Assembly: GCA_963717695.1 (NCBI GenBank)
Contig: CAVQWR010000003.1
Coordinates: forward strand, 1,116,001 to 1,180,000
Direction of reading: 5' to 3'
Origin: CAIWHR01 sp963717695
GTDB lineage: Bacteria; Pseudomonadota; Gammaproteobacteria; Burkholderiales; Casimicrobiaceae
Length of the DNA stretch: 64,000 bases
The notes beneath the pieces are model-generated. The model worked only from the letters and a program-made list of their open reading frames with translations, ran no database searches and had not been told where the DNA came from. Position 1 is the first letter of the stretch; every line of letters begins with the position of its first letter. Made by a program: the position numbers and the translations under genes. Shown here in pieces: positions 46,344 to 55,631 of this stretch.

Positions 46344-46428
46344 GCTCTGCGCCGGCGGTGCGATGCTACAGTTTAGGCGAAGCGCGGCCGCTGCTGCCGC
46401 GTCCCTGCCTTCCTCCACCGATTTCCTG

Positions 46429-47907
46429 ATGCTTCGCTCGCGTCTCGTCCGCCTCGCCGTCCGGGGAGCGCTCCTCGTCGCGGCGCTGTGGCTCGCGGTG
46501 GCCGCCGGCTTCGCCGCGCAGGCGTGGTGGCGACTGCCGGACCTTGCCCCGTGGCAGCAGATCGTGCTCGAACAGGAATTCCACGCCGGCCGCACCGGCG
46601 CACCGAGGACTTTCGATGAGTATCTCGCGCTGGAGCAGAAGCTCTTCGCCGAGCTCGACGCGCGAATCTACCGCACGCCCGCCAACGCCGACACGTGGGA
46701 AGTCGGCCGCTACACACCCGGCTCGCCGGTGGCGCGCCTTGCGCTCGATGCGCCGGGCAACCGGTCCCGCATCGAGCGTGCGCCGTCCTCGCGCGGGGCC
46801 GTGCTGCTGCTGCACGGGCTCTCGGATGCGCCGTACTCGCTGCACGCGGTCGGCGCGGAATTCGCGGAGCGCGGTTTCGACGTCGTCACGCTGCGGCTGC
46901 CGGGGCACGGCACGGTGCCCGCGGCGCTCACCGACGTCGACTGGGAAGACTGGGCGGCGGCGACGACGCTCGCGGCGCGGGAGGCGGGGCGACTGGCGGG
47001 ACCGGGCAAGCCTTTCTACATCGCCGGGTACTCGACCGGCGCGCCGCTCGCGCTCCTCTATTCGCTGCACGCCATCGACGATGCGTCATTGCCGATGCCG
47101 ACGCGGCTCTTCCTCTTCTCGCCCGCGATCGGCGTGTCCGATTTCGCCGTGATGACCAACGCCGCCGCGGGGCTCGCGTTCGTCCCCGGGCTCGCCAAGG
47201 CGCGCTGGCTCGACGTGCTGCCCGAATACGATCCGTACAAGTACAACTCGTTCCCGGTCAACGCGGCGAACCAGGTGTATCACCTCACGCGCAAACTCGA
47301 GCGCGCCCTCGCCGAGGCGAAGGAGCGCGGCACGCTCGATCGCATGCCGACGATCACCGCGTTCCAGTCGCTGGTCGACGCGACCGTGCTCGCGGCGGAC
47401 GTGGGAACGCGATTGTTCGCGCGGCTGCCCGCGCGCGGACACGAACTCGTCGTGTTCGACGTCAACCGCAGCCGCAGTCTCGCCGGCCTGATCGCGCCGT
47501 TTCCCAAACGAGCATTCGATGCGTTCGCCGACGCACCGGCGCTGCCGTTTCGGCTCACCGTCGTCAGCAACCGATCGGCGAACGAGGCCGAGGCGGCGGA
47601 GTGGATCCGCGAACCCGGCAGGCGCGAGACCACGCCGCGTCCGCTCGGCATCGCGTGGCCGCCGGATGCGCTTTCGCTCGGCCATCTCGCGATTCCGATG
47701 CCGCAGGACGATCCGCTCTACGGCCTCCTGCCCGCGCCGCGGCCGGGCGGTCCCGACTACACGCTGGGCGGCGCGGCACCACGCGGCGAGAGTGGCGCGC
47801 TGACGGTGCCGCTCGGCAGCCTCGCGCGCATCCATTCGAACCCGTTCTTCGCGGTGATCACGACCCGCATCGACGCCGCTGTCCGCGCCGACGCACCGAG
47901 CCGATAG
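46429..47907 (+). CDS. Membrane-anchored alpha/beta hydrolase
   Basis: A 492-residue hydrolase with an N-terminal signal anchor (LVRLAVRGALLVAALWLAVA). Hydrolase blocks: oxyanion loop VLLLHGLSDAPYSLHAVG, DVVTLRLPGHGTVP, nucleophile elbow YIAGYSTGAPLALLYS (Ser202). A C-terminal Asp/His pair is not certain; HSNPFFAVITTRI near the end is a candidate His. Lipase/esterase or acyltransferase activity is possible; the substrate is unknown. Start chosen at 46429; upstream in-frame ATGs (46363) are less likely because they overlap the dinB promoter. Confidence 0.75.
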   Translation: MLRSRLVRLAVRGALLVAALWLAVAAGFAAQAWWRLPDLAPWQQIVLEQEFHAGRTGAPRTFDEYLALEQKLFAELDARIYRTPANADTWEVGRYTPGSPVARLALDAPGNRSRIERAPSSRGAVLLLHGLSDAPYSLHAVGAEFAERGFDVVTLRLPGHGTVPAALTDVDWEDWAAATTLAAREAGRLAGPGKPFYIAGYSTGAPLALLYSLHAIDDASLPMPTRLFLFSPAIGVSDFAVMTNAAAGLAFVPGLAKARWLDVLPEYDPYKYNSFPVNAANQVYHLTRKLERALAEAKERGTLDRMPTITAFQSLVDATVLAADVGTRLFARLPARGHELVVFDVNRSRSLAGLIAPFPKRAFDAFADAPALPFRLTVVSNRSANEAEAAEWIREPGRRETTPRPLGIAWPPDALSLGHLAIPMPQDDPLYGLLPAPRPGGPDYTLGGAAPRGESGALTVPLGSLARIHSNPFFAVITTRIDAAVRADAPSR

Positions 47908-47955
47908 CCGTGGTGCGGCGGCAGGACGGAGTCCGGCGCATCACCTTCGCTGTGG

Positions 47956-47961
47956 CAGAAT
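47956..47961 (+). promoter_or_regulatory. -10-like CAGAAT before ctaA
   Basis: CAGAAT ends 7 bp before the ATG at 47969, again with no Shine-Dalgarno sequence. Weak on its own; it repeats the layout seen at other starts in the window. Confidence 0.35.
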
Positions 47962-47968
47962 TCCGCAC

Positions 47969-49051
47969 ATGCACTCATCGCTTGCCGGACCCGCGCCCCA
48001 CGCGCTCGCCGAGGCCGTGACCACGCCGTCGCCGCGCGCGCATCGCCGGGTCGCCGCGTGGCTCTTCGTCTGCTGCGCGCTCGTCTTTGCCATGGTGGTC
48101 GTCGGCGGCGTGACGCGGCTCACGCATTCCGGGCTTTCGATCGTCGAATGGCAGCCGATCGTGGGCACGCTGCCGCCAATGAACGATGCGCAATGGCAGG
48201 AGTCCTTCGCCAAGTATCAGCTGACGCCCGAGTACCGGCAGGTGAACGCGGGAATGACGCTTGCCGAATTCAAGGGGATCTTCTGGTGGGAATACTTCCA
48301 CCGGCTGCTCGGCCGCGCGATCGGTGTGGTGTTCCTCGTGCCGCTCGTCTGGTTCGCGCTGCGCCGCGAGATCCCCCGCGGCATCGGCGGCAAGCTCGCC
48401 GCGATCTTCGCGCTGGGCGCGCTGCAGGGCGCGATGGGCTGGTACATGGTGCAGAGCGGGCTGGTCGACGATCCGCGCGTATCGCAGTTCCGCCTGACCG
48501 CCCATCTCGCGCTCGCGCTCGCGATCTTTGCCGCGATGTTCTGGATCGGACTCTCGCTCACGTTCCCGGAACGGGCGATGCTCCAATCCGGCCGGCAACG
48601 CCGCGCCCGTGCGTTCGCGTTTGCGCTCGCCGCGCTGGTCTTCCTGATGGCCCTGACCGGCGGATTCGTCGCGGGCATCCGTGCCGGTTTCGCGTACAAC
48701 ACGTTTCCGCTGATGAACGGTGCGCTGGTGCCGCCGGAGATCCTCGTGCTGACGCCGGCGTGGCGAAATTTCTTCTACAACATGGCGACCGTGCAGTTCG
48801 ACCATCGCGCAATTGCATGGCTGCTCGCGTTCCTCGTGCCGTCGCTCTGGTGGACGCTGCGGCGTACCCGCGGGCTGCCGCCGCGCGCCCGCACGGGCGG
48901 CGACCTGCTGCTGCTGCTCGTCGCCGTGCAGATCGGGCTCGGCATCGCGACGCTGCTGCTGGTCGTGCCGGTGCCGCTCGCCGCCGCACACCAGGCGGGT
49001 GCCGTGCTCGTGTTCGCGGCCGCGCTCAACGTCGCCAACTCGCTTCGCTAG
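47969..49051 (+). CDS. ctaA: Heme A synthase CtaA/COX15
   Basis: Inner-membrane enzyme of 360 residues with eight transmembrane segments that oxidises heme O to heme A for cytochrome aa3 oxidases. Conserved heme-ligand His residues occur in WWEYFHRLLGR, FRLTAHLALALA, VQFDHRAIAWLLA and PLAAAHQAGAVL. GGVTRLTHSGLSIVEWQPIVG is the family signature. It lacks the Cys pairs of Bacillus CtaA and matches the longer proteobacterial type. It is isolated here from other oxidase genes. Confidence 0.94.
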   Translation: MHSSLAGPAPHALAEAVTTPSPRAHRRVAAWLFVCCALVFAMVVVGGVTRLTHSGLSIVEWQPIVGTLPPMNDAQWQESFAKYQLTPEYRQVNAGMTLAEFKGIFWWEYFHRLLGRAIGVVFLVPLVWFALRREIPRGIGGKLAAIFALGALQGAMGWYMVQSGLVDDPRVSQFRLTAHLALALAIFAAMFWIGLSLTFPERAMLQSGRQRRARAFAFALAALVFLMALTGGFVAGIRAGFAYNTFPLMNGALVPPEILVLTPAWRNFFYNMATVQFDHRAIAWLLAFLVPSLWWTLRRTRGLPPRARTGGDLLLLLVAVQIGLGIATLLLVVPVPLAAAHQAGAVLVFAAALNVANSLR

Positions 49052-49162
49052 ACGTAGCGCGTTCGTGCGGACCAGGGCACGCCGGCACACGCGGGTTGCG
49101 CCGATCGTCGCGAAAGGCGATCATATGCGGTTCCGGTGCGAGAAACCCACGCGAAAGCCGCC

Positions 49163-49861
49163 ATGACCGAACCACGCCTGCTCGACGAACCCCTGTCCGA
49201 TGCCGAACTCGACGAGCTCGAGGCATTTCTCGCATCCGACTCGGTGCCGCAGGACTGCATGGACCTCGAGATGCTGGACGGCTTCCTCACCGCGGTCGTT
49301 TCCGGCCCGGAGGTCATCCAGCCGTCCGAGTGGCTGCCGCAGGTGTGGAGCGACGGCGGCAAGAGCGCCGCGCCCGCATTCGTGGACAACGAGCAGGCGC
49401 AGCGGATCATGGGACTCGTGCTGCGGCACATGGTCGGCATCCAGCGCACGCTCGGCGAAGCGCCGACGCGCTTTCGCCCGCTGCTCTACATGCCGGACGA
49501 GAAGCTCCGCCGCAACGAGCGCGCGCCGGCCGAGGCGACCGCGTGGTGCGAAGGCTACATGGGCGGCGTCAAGCTCCGCGACGACGACTGGCAGCCGCTG
49601 TACGACGCCGTCGACGGGCGCGACTGGATCTTCCCGATCGAGGCGCTCGCGTTCGGCGACCGCGACGACGACTTCACGGAATGGGTCGACACCGACGAGA
49701 AGCGTGCCGAGCTGATCGACGAGCTGCCGGTCGCCACCGTGCTCATCTACCGGTTCTGGCTCGCGCGGCGCGAGGACAAGCCCGGTCGCGGCACCGGGGT
49801 GCGCCGCGGCACGCAGGCGCAGGCGCAGGCACTGCGCAAGTCGCGCCAGCGGCTGCACTGA
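49163..49861 (+). CDS. UPF0149/YecA family protein
   Basis: A 232-residue protein with the UPF0149 domain: LSDAELDELEAFLASD, CMDLEMLDGFLTAVVSGPE, WCEGYMGGVKLRDDDW. The basic C-terminus (QALRKSRQRLH) lacks the SEC-C zinc motif found in some YecA proteins. Function unknown. ATG at 49163 chosen over an upstream start. Confidence 0.88.
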   Translation: MTEPRLLDEPLSDAELDELEAFLASDSVPQDCMDLEMLDGFLTAVVSGPEVIQPSEWLPQVWSDGGKSAAPAFVDNEQAQRIMGLVLRHMVGIQRTLGEAPTRFRPLLYMPDEKLRRNERAPAEATAWCEGYMGGVKLRDDDWQPLYDAVDGRDWIFPIEALAFGDRDDDFTEWVDTDEKRAELIDELPVATVLIYRFWLARREDKPGRGTGVRRGTQAQAQALRKSRQRLH

Positions 49862-49872
49862 CGCTTCGGCGA

Positions 49873-49891
49873 GCGGCGCGAATCGCGCCGC
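49873..49891. terminator. Hairpin in the convergent region before malic enzyme
   Basis: GCGGCGCG-AAT-CGCGCCGC, a perfect 8-bp stem with a 3-nt loop, between the UPF0149 gene (+) and the malic enzyme gene (-). No U-tract on either side. Confidence 0.35.
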
Positions 49892-49975
49892 GACCGCGGA
49901 TGAAGCACTGTCCCGCGCGGTCGCTCTACGGCGCGCGCGGCCGACCGCCCCTCGGATGCGGGCGTCAGCGCCGCG

Positions 49976-51652
49976 TCATTCGCTCGCTACGTAGTCGACG
50001 TAGCGCGGGTCGTACATCTGCGTGCGCACGTACGCGAGCAGGTCGGTCGGCTCGTGCGCGCGCGCGACACCGGTCCTGAAGGCGACGGCCGCAACCTCCG
50101 CGGCAATCCTGGCCGACACCTCGCGGATGCTGGACAGCGGCGGATAGAGGCTGCCCTGTGCGAGATCGGCTTCCGTCACTTCCTTCGCGAGCGTGCGTGC
50201 CGCGGTGAGGAACATCTCGTCGGTGACGCGGCTCGTGCGGCTCACGATCGCGCCCATCCCGACGCCGGGGAAGATGTAGGAATTGTTGCCCTGGCGCGAC
50301 ACGTGGGTCTTGCCGGCCAGCGTCACCGGATCGAACGGGCTGCCGGACGCGTACAGCGCCTGGCCGTTGCTCCACTCGTAGGCCTGCCTCGCCGTGCATT
50401 CGGACTTCGACGTCGGATTCGACAGCGCGAAGATGATGGGACGCCGGTTGTTGCGCGTCATCTCCTCGACGACTTCCTGCGTGAACGTGCCGCCGACGGC
50501 GGCGACGCCGATGATCGCGGTGGGCTTCAGGGCGCGCACCGCCGACGGAAAGTCGGCGATCGCCGCGTGCGCATGCGCATAGGGGCGCTTCTGCGGCGGC
50601 AGATCGGTGCGCGACGCGACGACCAGTCCCTTGGAGTCGACGAGCGAGATCCGGCTTCGCGCGGCAGCTTCGGTGACACCTTCGGCCACCATCGCGGTCG
50701 CGGTCAGGTCGGCGATGCCGGTCGCCGCCTCGCCGGCGCCGAAGAAGAGGATCCTCTGCTCCGAAAGCTTGCCGCCGGTGATGCGCAGCGCCGACAGGAG
50801 CCCGGCGAGCGTGACGGCTGCCGTGCCCTGGATGTCGTCGTTGAACGAGGCGACGCGGTCGCGGTACTTCGCGAGCAGGCGGAACGCGTTGTGGTTGGCG
50901 AAGTCCTCGAACTGCACGATGCAGCCCGGGAACACCTGCTGCGTCGCGTCGACGAACTCCTCGACGAAGGAGTCGTACGCGTCGCCCTTGAGGCGCTCCT
51001 GCGGCAGGCCGATGTAGAGCGGATCCTTGCGCAGCGCCTCATTGTTCGTGCCCACGTCGAGGATCACGGGCAGGCCCTGCGTGGGGTGAACGCCGGCGCA
51101 TGCGGTGTAGAGCGACAGCTTGCCGACGGGGATGCCCATACCATTGGCGCCGAGGTCGCCGAGGCCGAGGATGCGCTCGCCATCCGTGACGACGATGATG
51201 CGGACATCCTGATACGGCCAGTTGCGGAGCACGCTGGCGATGCGGCCCCGGTCGTTCGCGCTGATGAAGATGCCGCGCGGGCGCTGGAAGATGTGGCCGA
51301 ACTGCTGGCACGCGAGGCCGACCGTCGGCGTGTAGATGATCGGCATCATCTCGTCGGGATGGTCGCCGACGACCCGGAAGAACAGGGCCTCGTTGCGATC
51401 GTGCAGCGCGTTCAGGTTGATGTACTTCTCGAGATCGGAGGTCTTCTTGCGGAAGTTCTCGAGCACGCGCGCGACCTGCAGTTCCTGGTTCATCGGGCGC
51501 GGCGGCAGCAGGCCGCGGATGCCGAGCGCGGCGCGCTCGGCCTCGGTGAAGGAAGTGCCCTTGTTCAGCGTCGGCTCCCGCAGCAGCGCGAGTCCGCGGG
51601 GAAACCATGCAGGAACTCCGGCGGTGCCTGGACCGCGTTTTTCTCCGATCAT
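49976..51652 (-). CDS. maeA: NAD-dependent malic enzyme
   Basis: Oxidative decarboxylation of malate to pyruvate, 558 residues, the length of the SfcA/MaeA type. N-terminal malic domain: LNKGTSFTEAERAALGIRGL, YTPTVGLACQQFGH, signature FNDDIQGTAAVTLAGLL. The NAD domain has FFGAGEAATGIADL and IIFALSNPTSKSECTA. GGAAAGGAA precedes the ATG. It is the downstream neighbour of the pyruvate:ferredoxin oxidoreductase genes, which would consume its product. Confidence 0.94.
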   Translation of the reverse strand: MIGEKRGPGTAGVPAWFPRGLALLREPTLNKGTSFTEAERAALGIRGLLPPRPMNQELQVARVLENFRKKTSDLEKYINLNALHDRNEALFFRVVGDHPDEMMPIIYTPTVGLACQQFGHIFQRPRGIFISANDRGRIASVLRNWPYQDVRIIVVTDGERILGLGDLGANGMGIPVGKLSLYTACAGVHPTQGLPVILDVGTNNEALRKDPLYIGLPQERLKGDAYDSFVEEFVDATQQVFPGCIVQFEDFANHNAFRLLAKYRDRVASFNDDIQGTAAVTLAGLLSALRITGGKLSEQRILFFGAGEAATGIADLTATAMVAEGVTEAAARSRISLVDSKGLVVASRTDLPPQKRPYAHAHAAIADFPSAVRALKPTAIIGVAAVGGTFTQEVVEEMTRNNRRPIIFALSNPTSKSECTARQAYEWSNGQALYASGSPFDPVTLAGKTHVSRQGNNSYIFPGVGMGAIVSRTSRVTDEMFLTAARTLAKEVTEADLAQGSLYPPLSSIREVSARIAAEVAAVAFRTGVARAHEPTDLLAYVRTQMYDPRYVDYVASE

Positions 51653-51707
51653 CGTGATTCCTTTCCTGCGGCGGCGCGCTTCGGCGCCCGGCCGCGTGTT
51701 GGCAATG

Positions 51708-53336
51708 TCAGGTCGGCTCCGGCACCATCTTGATCGCCCCGCAGGGACATTCCGAGACGCAGATGCCGCAACCCTTGCAGTAGTCGTAGTTGAACTCGAA
51801 GCGCTTGCCCGGGCCGAGCTTGATGACGGCGTTGTCCGGGCACACGCCGTAGCAGTTGTCGCACTCGAAGCAGTTGCCGCAGGACAGGCAGCGGCGCGCC
51901 TCGAACAATGCGTTCGTTTCGTCGAGACCGTGCACGACCTCGTCGAAGGTCGACGTGCGGCGCGCGATGTCGAGCACCGGACGCACCGTCTTCGGCGCAT
52001 CGCTGTAGTACCAGGGATTCAGCTTCGCGAAATCGGCGACCTCGTGCTTCTCCGGAGGCGCATACATGCCGCCGCCGAGCCATGCGTCGATGTGGCGCGC
52101 GGCCTTCTTGCCGTGGCCGATCGCGACCGTCACGGTGCGTTCCGAGGGCACCATGTCGCCGCCGGCGAAGATGCCCGCGTATCCCGTCATCATGTTGGGT
52201 CCGACGACGACCGTTCCGTCCTTCAGCTCGAGTCCCGGCACGCCGTCGAGCAGCGACAGGTCCACGTCCTGGCCGAGCGCCAGCACGAGCGAATCCGCCT
52301 CCAGCGTCTCGAATTCGCCCGTCGGCTGCGGAAAGCCCTTCGCATCGAGCGTCATCTTCTCGACGGTCAGCGTGCCCGCGTCGGCCATGTTCTTGATGGT
52401 CGAGAGCCACTTGATCAGCACGCCTTCCTGCAGCGCTTCCTCGACCTCGAAATCGTGCGCGGGCATCTTCTCGCGCGTGCGCCGATAGACGATGATCGCC
52501 TCGGTGGCGCCGAGGCGCTTCGCGGTGCGGGCCACGTCGAGCGCGGTGTTGCCGCCGCCGTAGACGACGACGCGACGGCCGAGCATCGGCTTCTCTTCAC
52601 CCTCCATGCCGCGCAGCACGGACACGGCATCGAGCATTCTCGCGGCGGCGCCCGCCGGGATGAACGCGCGCTTGCCGATGTGCGCACCGACCGCCAGGAA
52701 TGCGGCGTCGTAGCGGCCTTCCTTCATTGTCGCGCGGATGTCCTCGACCTTCCGGTTCAGAACGAGTTCGACGCCCATGTCGACGATGCGCTTCACTTCG
52801 GCGTCGAGCACTTCGCGGGGCAGCCGGTATTTGGGGATTCCGAAGCGCATCATCCCGCCGGCGTAGGGACCCGCCTCGAAGATCGTCACGGCGTGGCCCA
52901 TCCGGCGCAGCTGATACGCGGCGGAGAGGCCGGACGGTCCGGCGCCGACGATCATCACGCGCTTGCCGGACGCCTTGTCGGGCGGTGCGAACTTCCAGCC
53001 GCGCCGGATCGCCTCGTCGCCCAGGAATCGCTCGACGGAGTTGATGCCGACCGCCTCGTCGAGCTGGCCGCGATTGCACGCCGTCTCGCACGGGTGATAG
53101 CAGACGCGACCCATCACTGCCGGCAGCGGATTGTTCGCGGTCAGTGCGCGCCACGCCGCTTCGTAGTCGCCGCCTTCCGCGTGGTAGAGCCATCCCTGGA
53201 TGTCCTCGCCGGCAGGGCAGGCGTGATTGCACGGCGGCAGGCGATCGAGGTAAACCGGGCGCAGCGTGCGCCACGAGCCCGTCTTGTTGGCGAGGCTGGA
53301 GCCGACGTCCAGCGTGATGGCATAGGGCTTATCCAC
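51708..53336 (-). CDS. GltD-like FAD/NAD(P) oxidoreductase fused to a 2[4Fe-4S] ferredoxin (PorD-type) domain
   Basis: A 542-residue electron-transfer subunit. The N-terminal Fe-S domain has CNHACPAGEDIQGWL and CYHPCETACNRGQLDEAV, as in glutamate synthase small subunit. The FAD site is VMIVGAGPSGLSAAYQLRRM, the NAD(P) site VVVYGGGNTALDVARTAKRL. The C-terminal ferredoxin domain has CLSCGNCFECDNCYGVCP and CKGCGICVSECPCGAIKM, two [4Fe-4S] clusters. Start chosen at the GTG at 53336, which overlaps the porB stop by 8 bp. It probably passes electrons between the oxidoreductase complex and NAD(P)H, replacing a separate PorD subunit (inference). Confidence 0.85.
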   Translation of the reverse strand: MDKPYAITLDVGSSLANKTGSWRTLRPVYLDRLPPCNHACPAGEDIQGWLYHAEGGDYEAAWRALTANNPLPAVMGRVCYHPCETACNRGQLDEAVGINSVERFLGDEAIRRGWKFAPPDKASGKRVMIVGAGPSGLSAAYQLRRMGHAVTIFEAGPYAGGMMRFGIPKYRLPREVLDAEVKRIVDMGVELVLNRKVEDIRATMKEGRYDAAFLAVGAHIGKRAFIPAGAAARMLDAVSVLRGMEGEEKPMLGRRVVVYGGGNTALDVARTAKRLGATEAIIVYRRTREKMPAHDFEVEEALQEGVLIKWLSTIKNMADAGTLTVEKMTLDAKGFPQPTGEFETLEADSLVLALGQDVDLSLLDGVPGLELKDGTVVVGPNMMTGYAGIFAGGDMVPSERTVTVAIGHGKKAARHIDAWLGGGMYAPPEKHEVADFAKLNPWYYSDAPKTVRPVLDIARRTSTFDEVVHGLDETNALFEARRCLSCGNCFECDNCYGVCPDNAVIKLGPGKRFEFNYDYCKGCGICVSECPCGAIKMVPEPT

Positions 53337-54381
53337 CGGTGGCCACCGTGGCGTCGAGGAGCCCGAAGCGCTTGACGTTGCGGTCCGCGAGCGCCTGGAT
53401 GTGCGCGATGCGCTCGGTGTCGGGCTTGGCGCCGAAGAGGTGCGCGAAGCGCTTCTGCAGCCGCAGGTACTCGTCGACCGGCACCTTCCGCCTGATCGGC
53501 GTGCGCCCGATGATCTCGCCATGTTCCGCCTCGTAGAGCGGAAAGAGGCCGGATTCGACGGCTAGGCGCGCGAGCCGGATCGTGTCTGCCGGTTCCGAGC
53601 CCCAGCCGAGCGGGCAGGGCACGTGGATGTGGATGTAGCGCGCGCCGCGGATGCCCATCGCGCGCGTGACCTTGTACTCGAGGTCGCGCAGGTTCGCCAC
53701 ACTCGCGGTCGCGACGTACGGGATCTCGTGAGCCATCGCGATCAGCGGCAGGTTCTTGCCCGTGCCGAACACGTTGCCGGGCTCGCGCCCGAGGGCCATC
53801 GTGGTCGCCGTGCGCGCGGTTGGCGGCGTCGCGCTCGAGCGCTGCACGCCGGTGTTCATGTACGCCTCGTTGTCATAGCAGATGTAGAGCACGTCGTCGT
53901 TGCGCTCGAACATCCCCGACAGGCAGCCGAAGCCGATGTCGGTGGTGCCGCCGTCGCCGCCCTGTGCGATCACGCGGACGTCGGTGCGCCCCTTGATCCG
54001 CATCGCGGAGGCGACCCCGGACGCCACCGCCGCGGCGTTGCCGAACAGCGAATGCATCCACGGGATCTGCCACGACGTCTCGGGGTACGGCGTCGAGAAG
54101 ACCTCGAGGCAGCCGGTCGCGTTGACCGCGATCACCTGGTTGTTGGCGGCGCGCATCGCCGCGTCGATCGCGTAGCGGGCGCCGAGCGCCTCGCCGCAGC
54201 CCTGGCAGGCGCGATGGCCCGAGTTGAGCGAATTGGTGCGCTCCATGTTGGCCTGCACCGAGCGCTGGTTCTCGGCGAGCAGCCGGTTGCCGACCGTGAA
54301 GGTGCCGGTCTGGTAGAACTTCACCGCCTGCATCGGCGCGGCGGCGCGCGCGGGGGTCTTGCGTTCAGCCATCATGCTCAT
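53329..54381 (-). CDS. porB: Pyruvate:ferredoxin oxidoreductase, beta subunit
   Basis: Thiamine-diphosphate-binding subunit of 350 residues. [4Fe-4S] Cys pair in RACQGCGEALGARYA with further Cys in NATGCLEVF; WMHSLFGNAAAVASGVASAM; TPP/Mg motif GGDGGTTDIGFGCLSGMFER; and YDNEAYMNTGVQRSSATPP, the PorB signature that separates pyruvate from 2-oxoglutarate enzymes. A basic N-terminal extension of about 25 residues is present. Start overlaps the porA stop as ATGA. Confidence 0.9.
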   Translation of the reverse strand: MSMMAERKTPARAAAPMQAVKFYQTGTFTVGNRLLAENQRSVQANMERTNSLNSGHRACQGCGEALGARYAIDAAMRAANNQVIAVNATGCLEVFSTPYPETSWQIPWMHSLFGNAAAVASGVASAMRIKGRTDVRVIAQGGDGGTTDIGFGCLSGMFERNDDVLYICYDNEAYMNTGVQRSSATPPTARTATTMALGREPGNVFGTGKNLPLIAMAHEIPYVATASVANLRDLEYKVTRAMGIRGARYIHIHVPCPLGWGSEPADTIRLARLAVESGLFPLYEAEHGEIIGRTPIRRKVPVDEYLRLQKRFAHLFGAKPDTERIAHIQALADRNVKRFGLLDATVATGG

Positions 54382-55631
54382 CCGATTCCGGATCCGACGG
54401 TGCCGAGGCGGCGCAGGATCGCTTCCGCGGTGGGGCCGGAGCGGCGCGCGAGCGCCTCGCGCTCGAGCTCGTGCGCGACGACGTCGGCATTGAGATCGAG
54501 AAAGGTGACCTGCTCCAGCTCGTCGGCGTGCGCGTCCGCGAAGAGCTGCAGCAGCGAATCCTGGGTGATCGCCCGGCCGCCCAGCCCGGCGATGACGGTG
54601 TAGCCGTTCAGCTGGATGCCCGACAGCGCCTTGCGCACGCCGTCGGAGACGATGCCGCCGAGACCCACGGCGAGGCACTTCTCCAGCACGACGACGCGCT
54701 TCGCGCCCTGCAGCACTTCACGCAGCGCGGCGAGCGGAAACGGCCGGAACGAGCAGATCGACACCGATCCGATCTTCACGCCGTCATTGCGCATCGTGTC
54801 GACGACCTCCTGCACGGTGCCGTTGATCGAGCCGAGCGCCACGACGATGGTCTCCGCGTCGGTGCAGCGGTAGGACCGGATCAGCCCGCCCGACGCACGG
54901 CCGAACTGGGCCTGGAACAGCGTCTTGAGCTGCGGAATCCGCGTCAGCGCCCGCTGCTGCTTGTGGTGGGCAAGGTAGCGGACTTCGGTGAACGCTTCCG
55001 GGCCGACCATCGCGCCGATCGACACCGGATCGGCCGGATCGAGGATCTGGCGCGGCTCGAAAGGCGGCAGGAATGCATCGACCTCGCCCTGCGTCGGCAC
55101 GTCGACGCGATCGTACGCGTGCGTCAGGATGAAGCCGTCCATGCAGACCATCACCGGGCAGGACAGCTCCTCCGCGAGGCGGAACGCCTGGATATGGAGG
55201 TCGAGCGCCTCCTGGTTCGTTTCGGCGAAAAGCTGGATCCATCCGGCGTCGCGCATCGACATGCTGTCGGAGTGGTCATTCCAGATGTTGATCGGCGCGC
55301 CGATCGCGCGGTTGCCGATGGTCATCACGATGGGCAGGCCGAGGCCGGCCGCGTTGTAGACGGCCTCGGCCATGAACAGGAGGCCCTGGCTCGACGTCGC
55401 CGTGTACGCGCGGGCACCGGCGGCGGAGGCGCCGATTGCGACCGACAGCGCGGCAAACTCGGACTCGACGTTGATGAAGTCGCAGCCGCCGAGCGCGCCC
55501 GACTTGACCATCTCGCCCAGCGCCTCGACGATGTGCGTCTGCGGTGTGATCGGGTACGCGCAGATCACTTCGGGCCGCGAAAGGGCGATGGCTTCCGCCA
55601 CGGCGCGCGAGCCTTCGGTCTGTTTAAGCAT
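54378..55631 (-). CDS. porA: Pyruvate:ferredoxin oxidoreductase, alpha subunit
   Basis: A 417-residue subunit. Start MLKQTEGSRAVAEAIALSRP; CAYPITPQTHIVEALGEMV; NVESEFAALSVAIGASAAGA; TATSSQGLLFMAEAVYNAAG; GNRAIGAPINIWNDHSDSMS, the pyruvate-type PorA block. A C-terminal transketolase-like domain follows (RVVVLEKCLAVGLGG). Overlaps porG by 8 bp and porB by 4 bp, so the four genes are tightly coupled. Confidence 0.92.
   Translation of the reverse strand: MLKQTEGSRAVAEAIALSRPEVICAYPITPQTHIVEALGEMVKSGALGGCDFINVESEFAALSVAIGASAAGARAYTATSSQGLLFMAEAVYNAAGLGLPIVMTIGNRAIGAPINIWNDHSDSMSMRDAGWIQLFAETNQEALDLHIQAFRLAEELSCPVMVCMDGFILTHAYDRVDVPTQGEVDAFLPPFEPRQILDPADPVSIGAMVGPEAFTEVRYLAHHKQQRALTRIPQLKTLFQAQFGRASGGLIRSYRCTDAETIVVALGSINGTVQEVVDTMRNDGVKIGSVSICSFRPFPLAALREVLQGAKRVVVLEKCLAVGLGGIVSDGVRKALSGIQLNGYTVIAGLGGRAITQDSLLQLFADAHADELEQVTFLDLNADVVAHELEREALARRSGPTAEAILRRLGTVGSGIG

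Noticed and set aside
46344..46380. A possible LexA box upstream of dinB
   Set aside because: Only one CTGT half-site is present; the second half reads ACCG instead of ACAG, so SOS control is not supported by sequence.
50054..51733. A 559-codon open frame on the plus strand opposite malic enzyme
   Set aside because: No recognisable motifs; the minus strand carries the intact malic enzyme.
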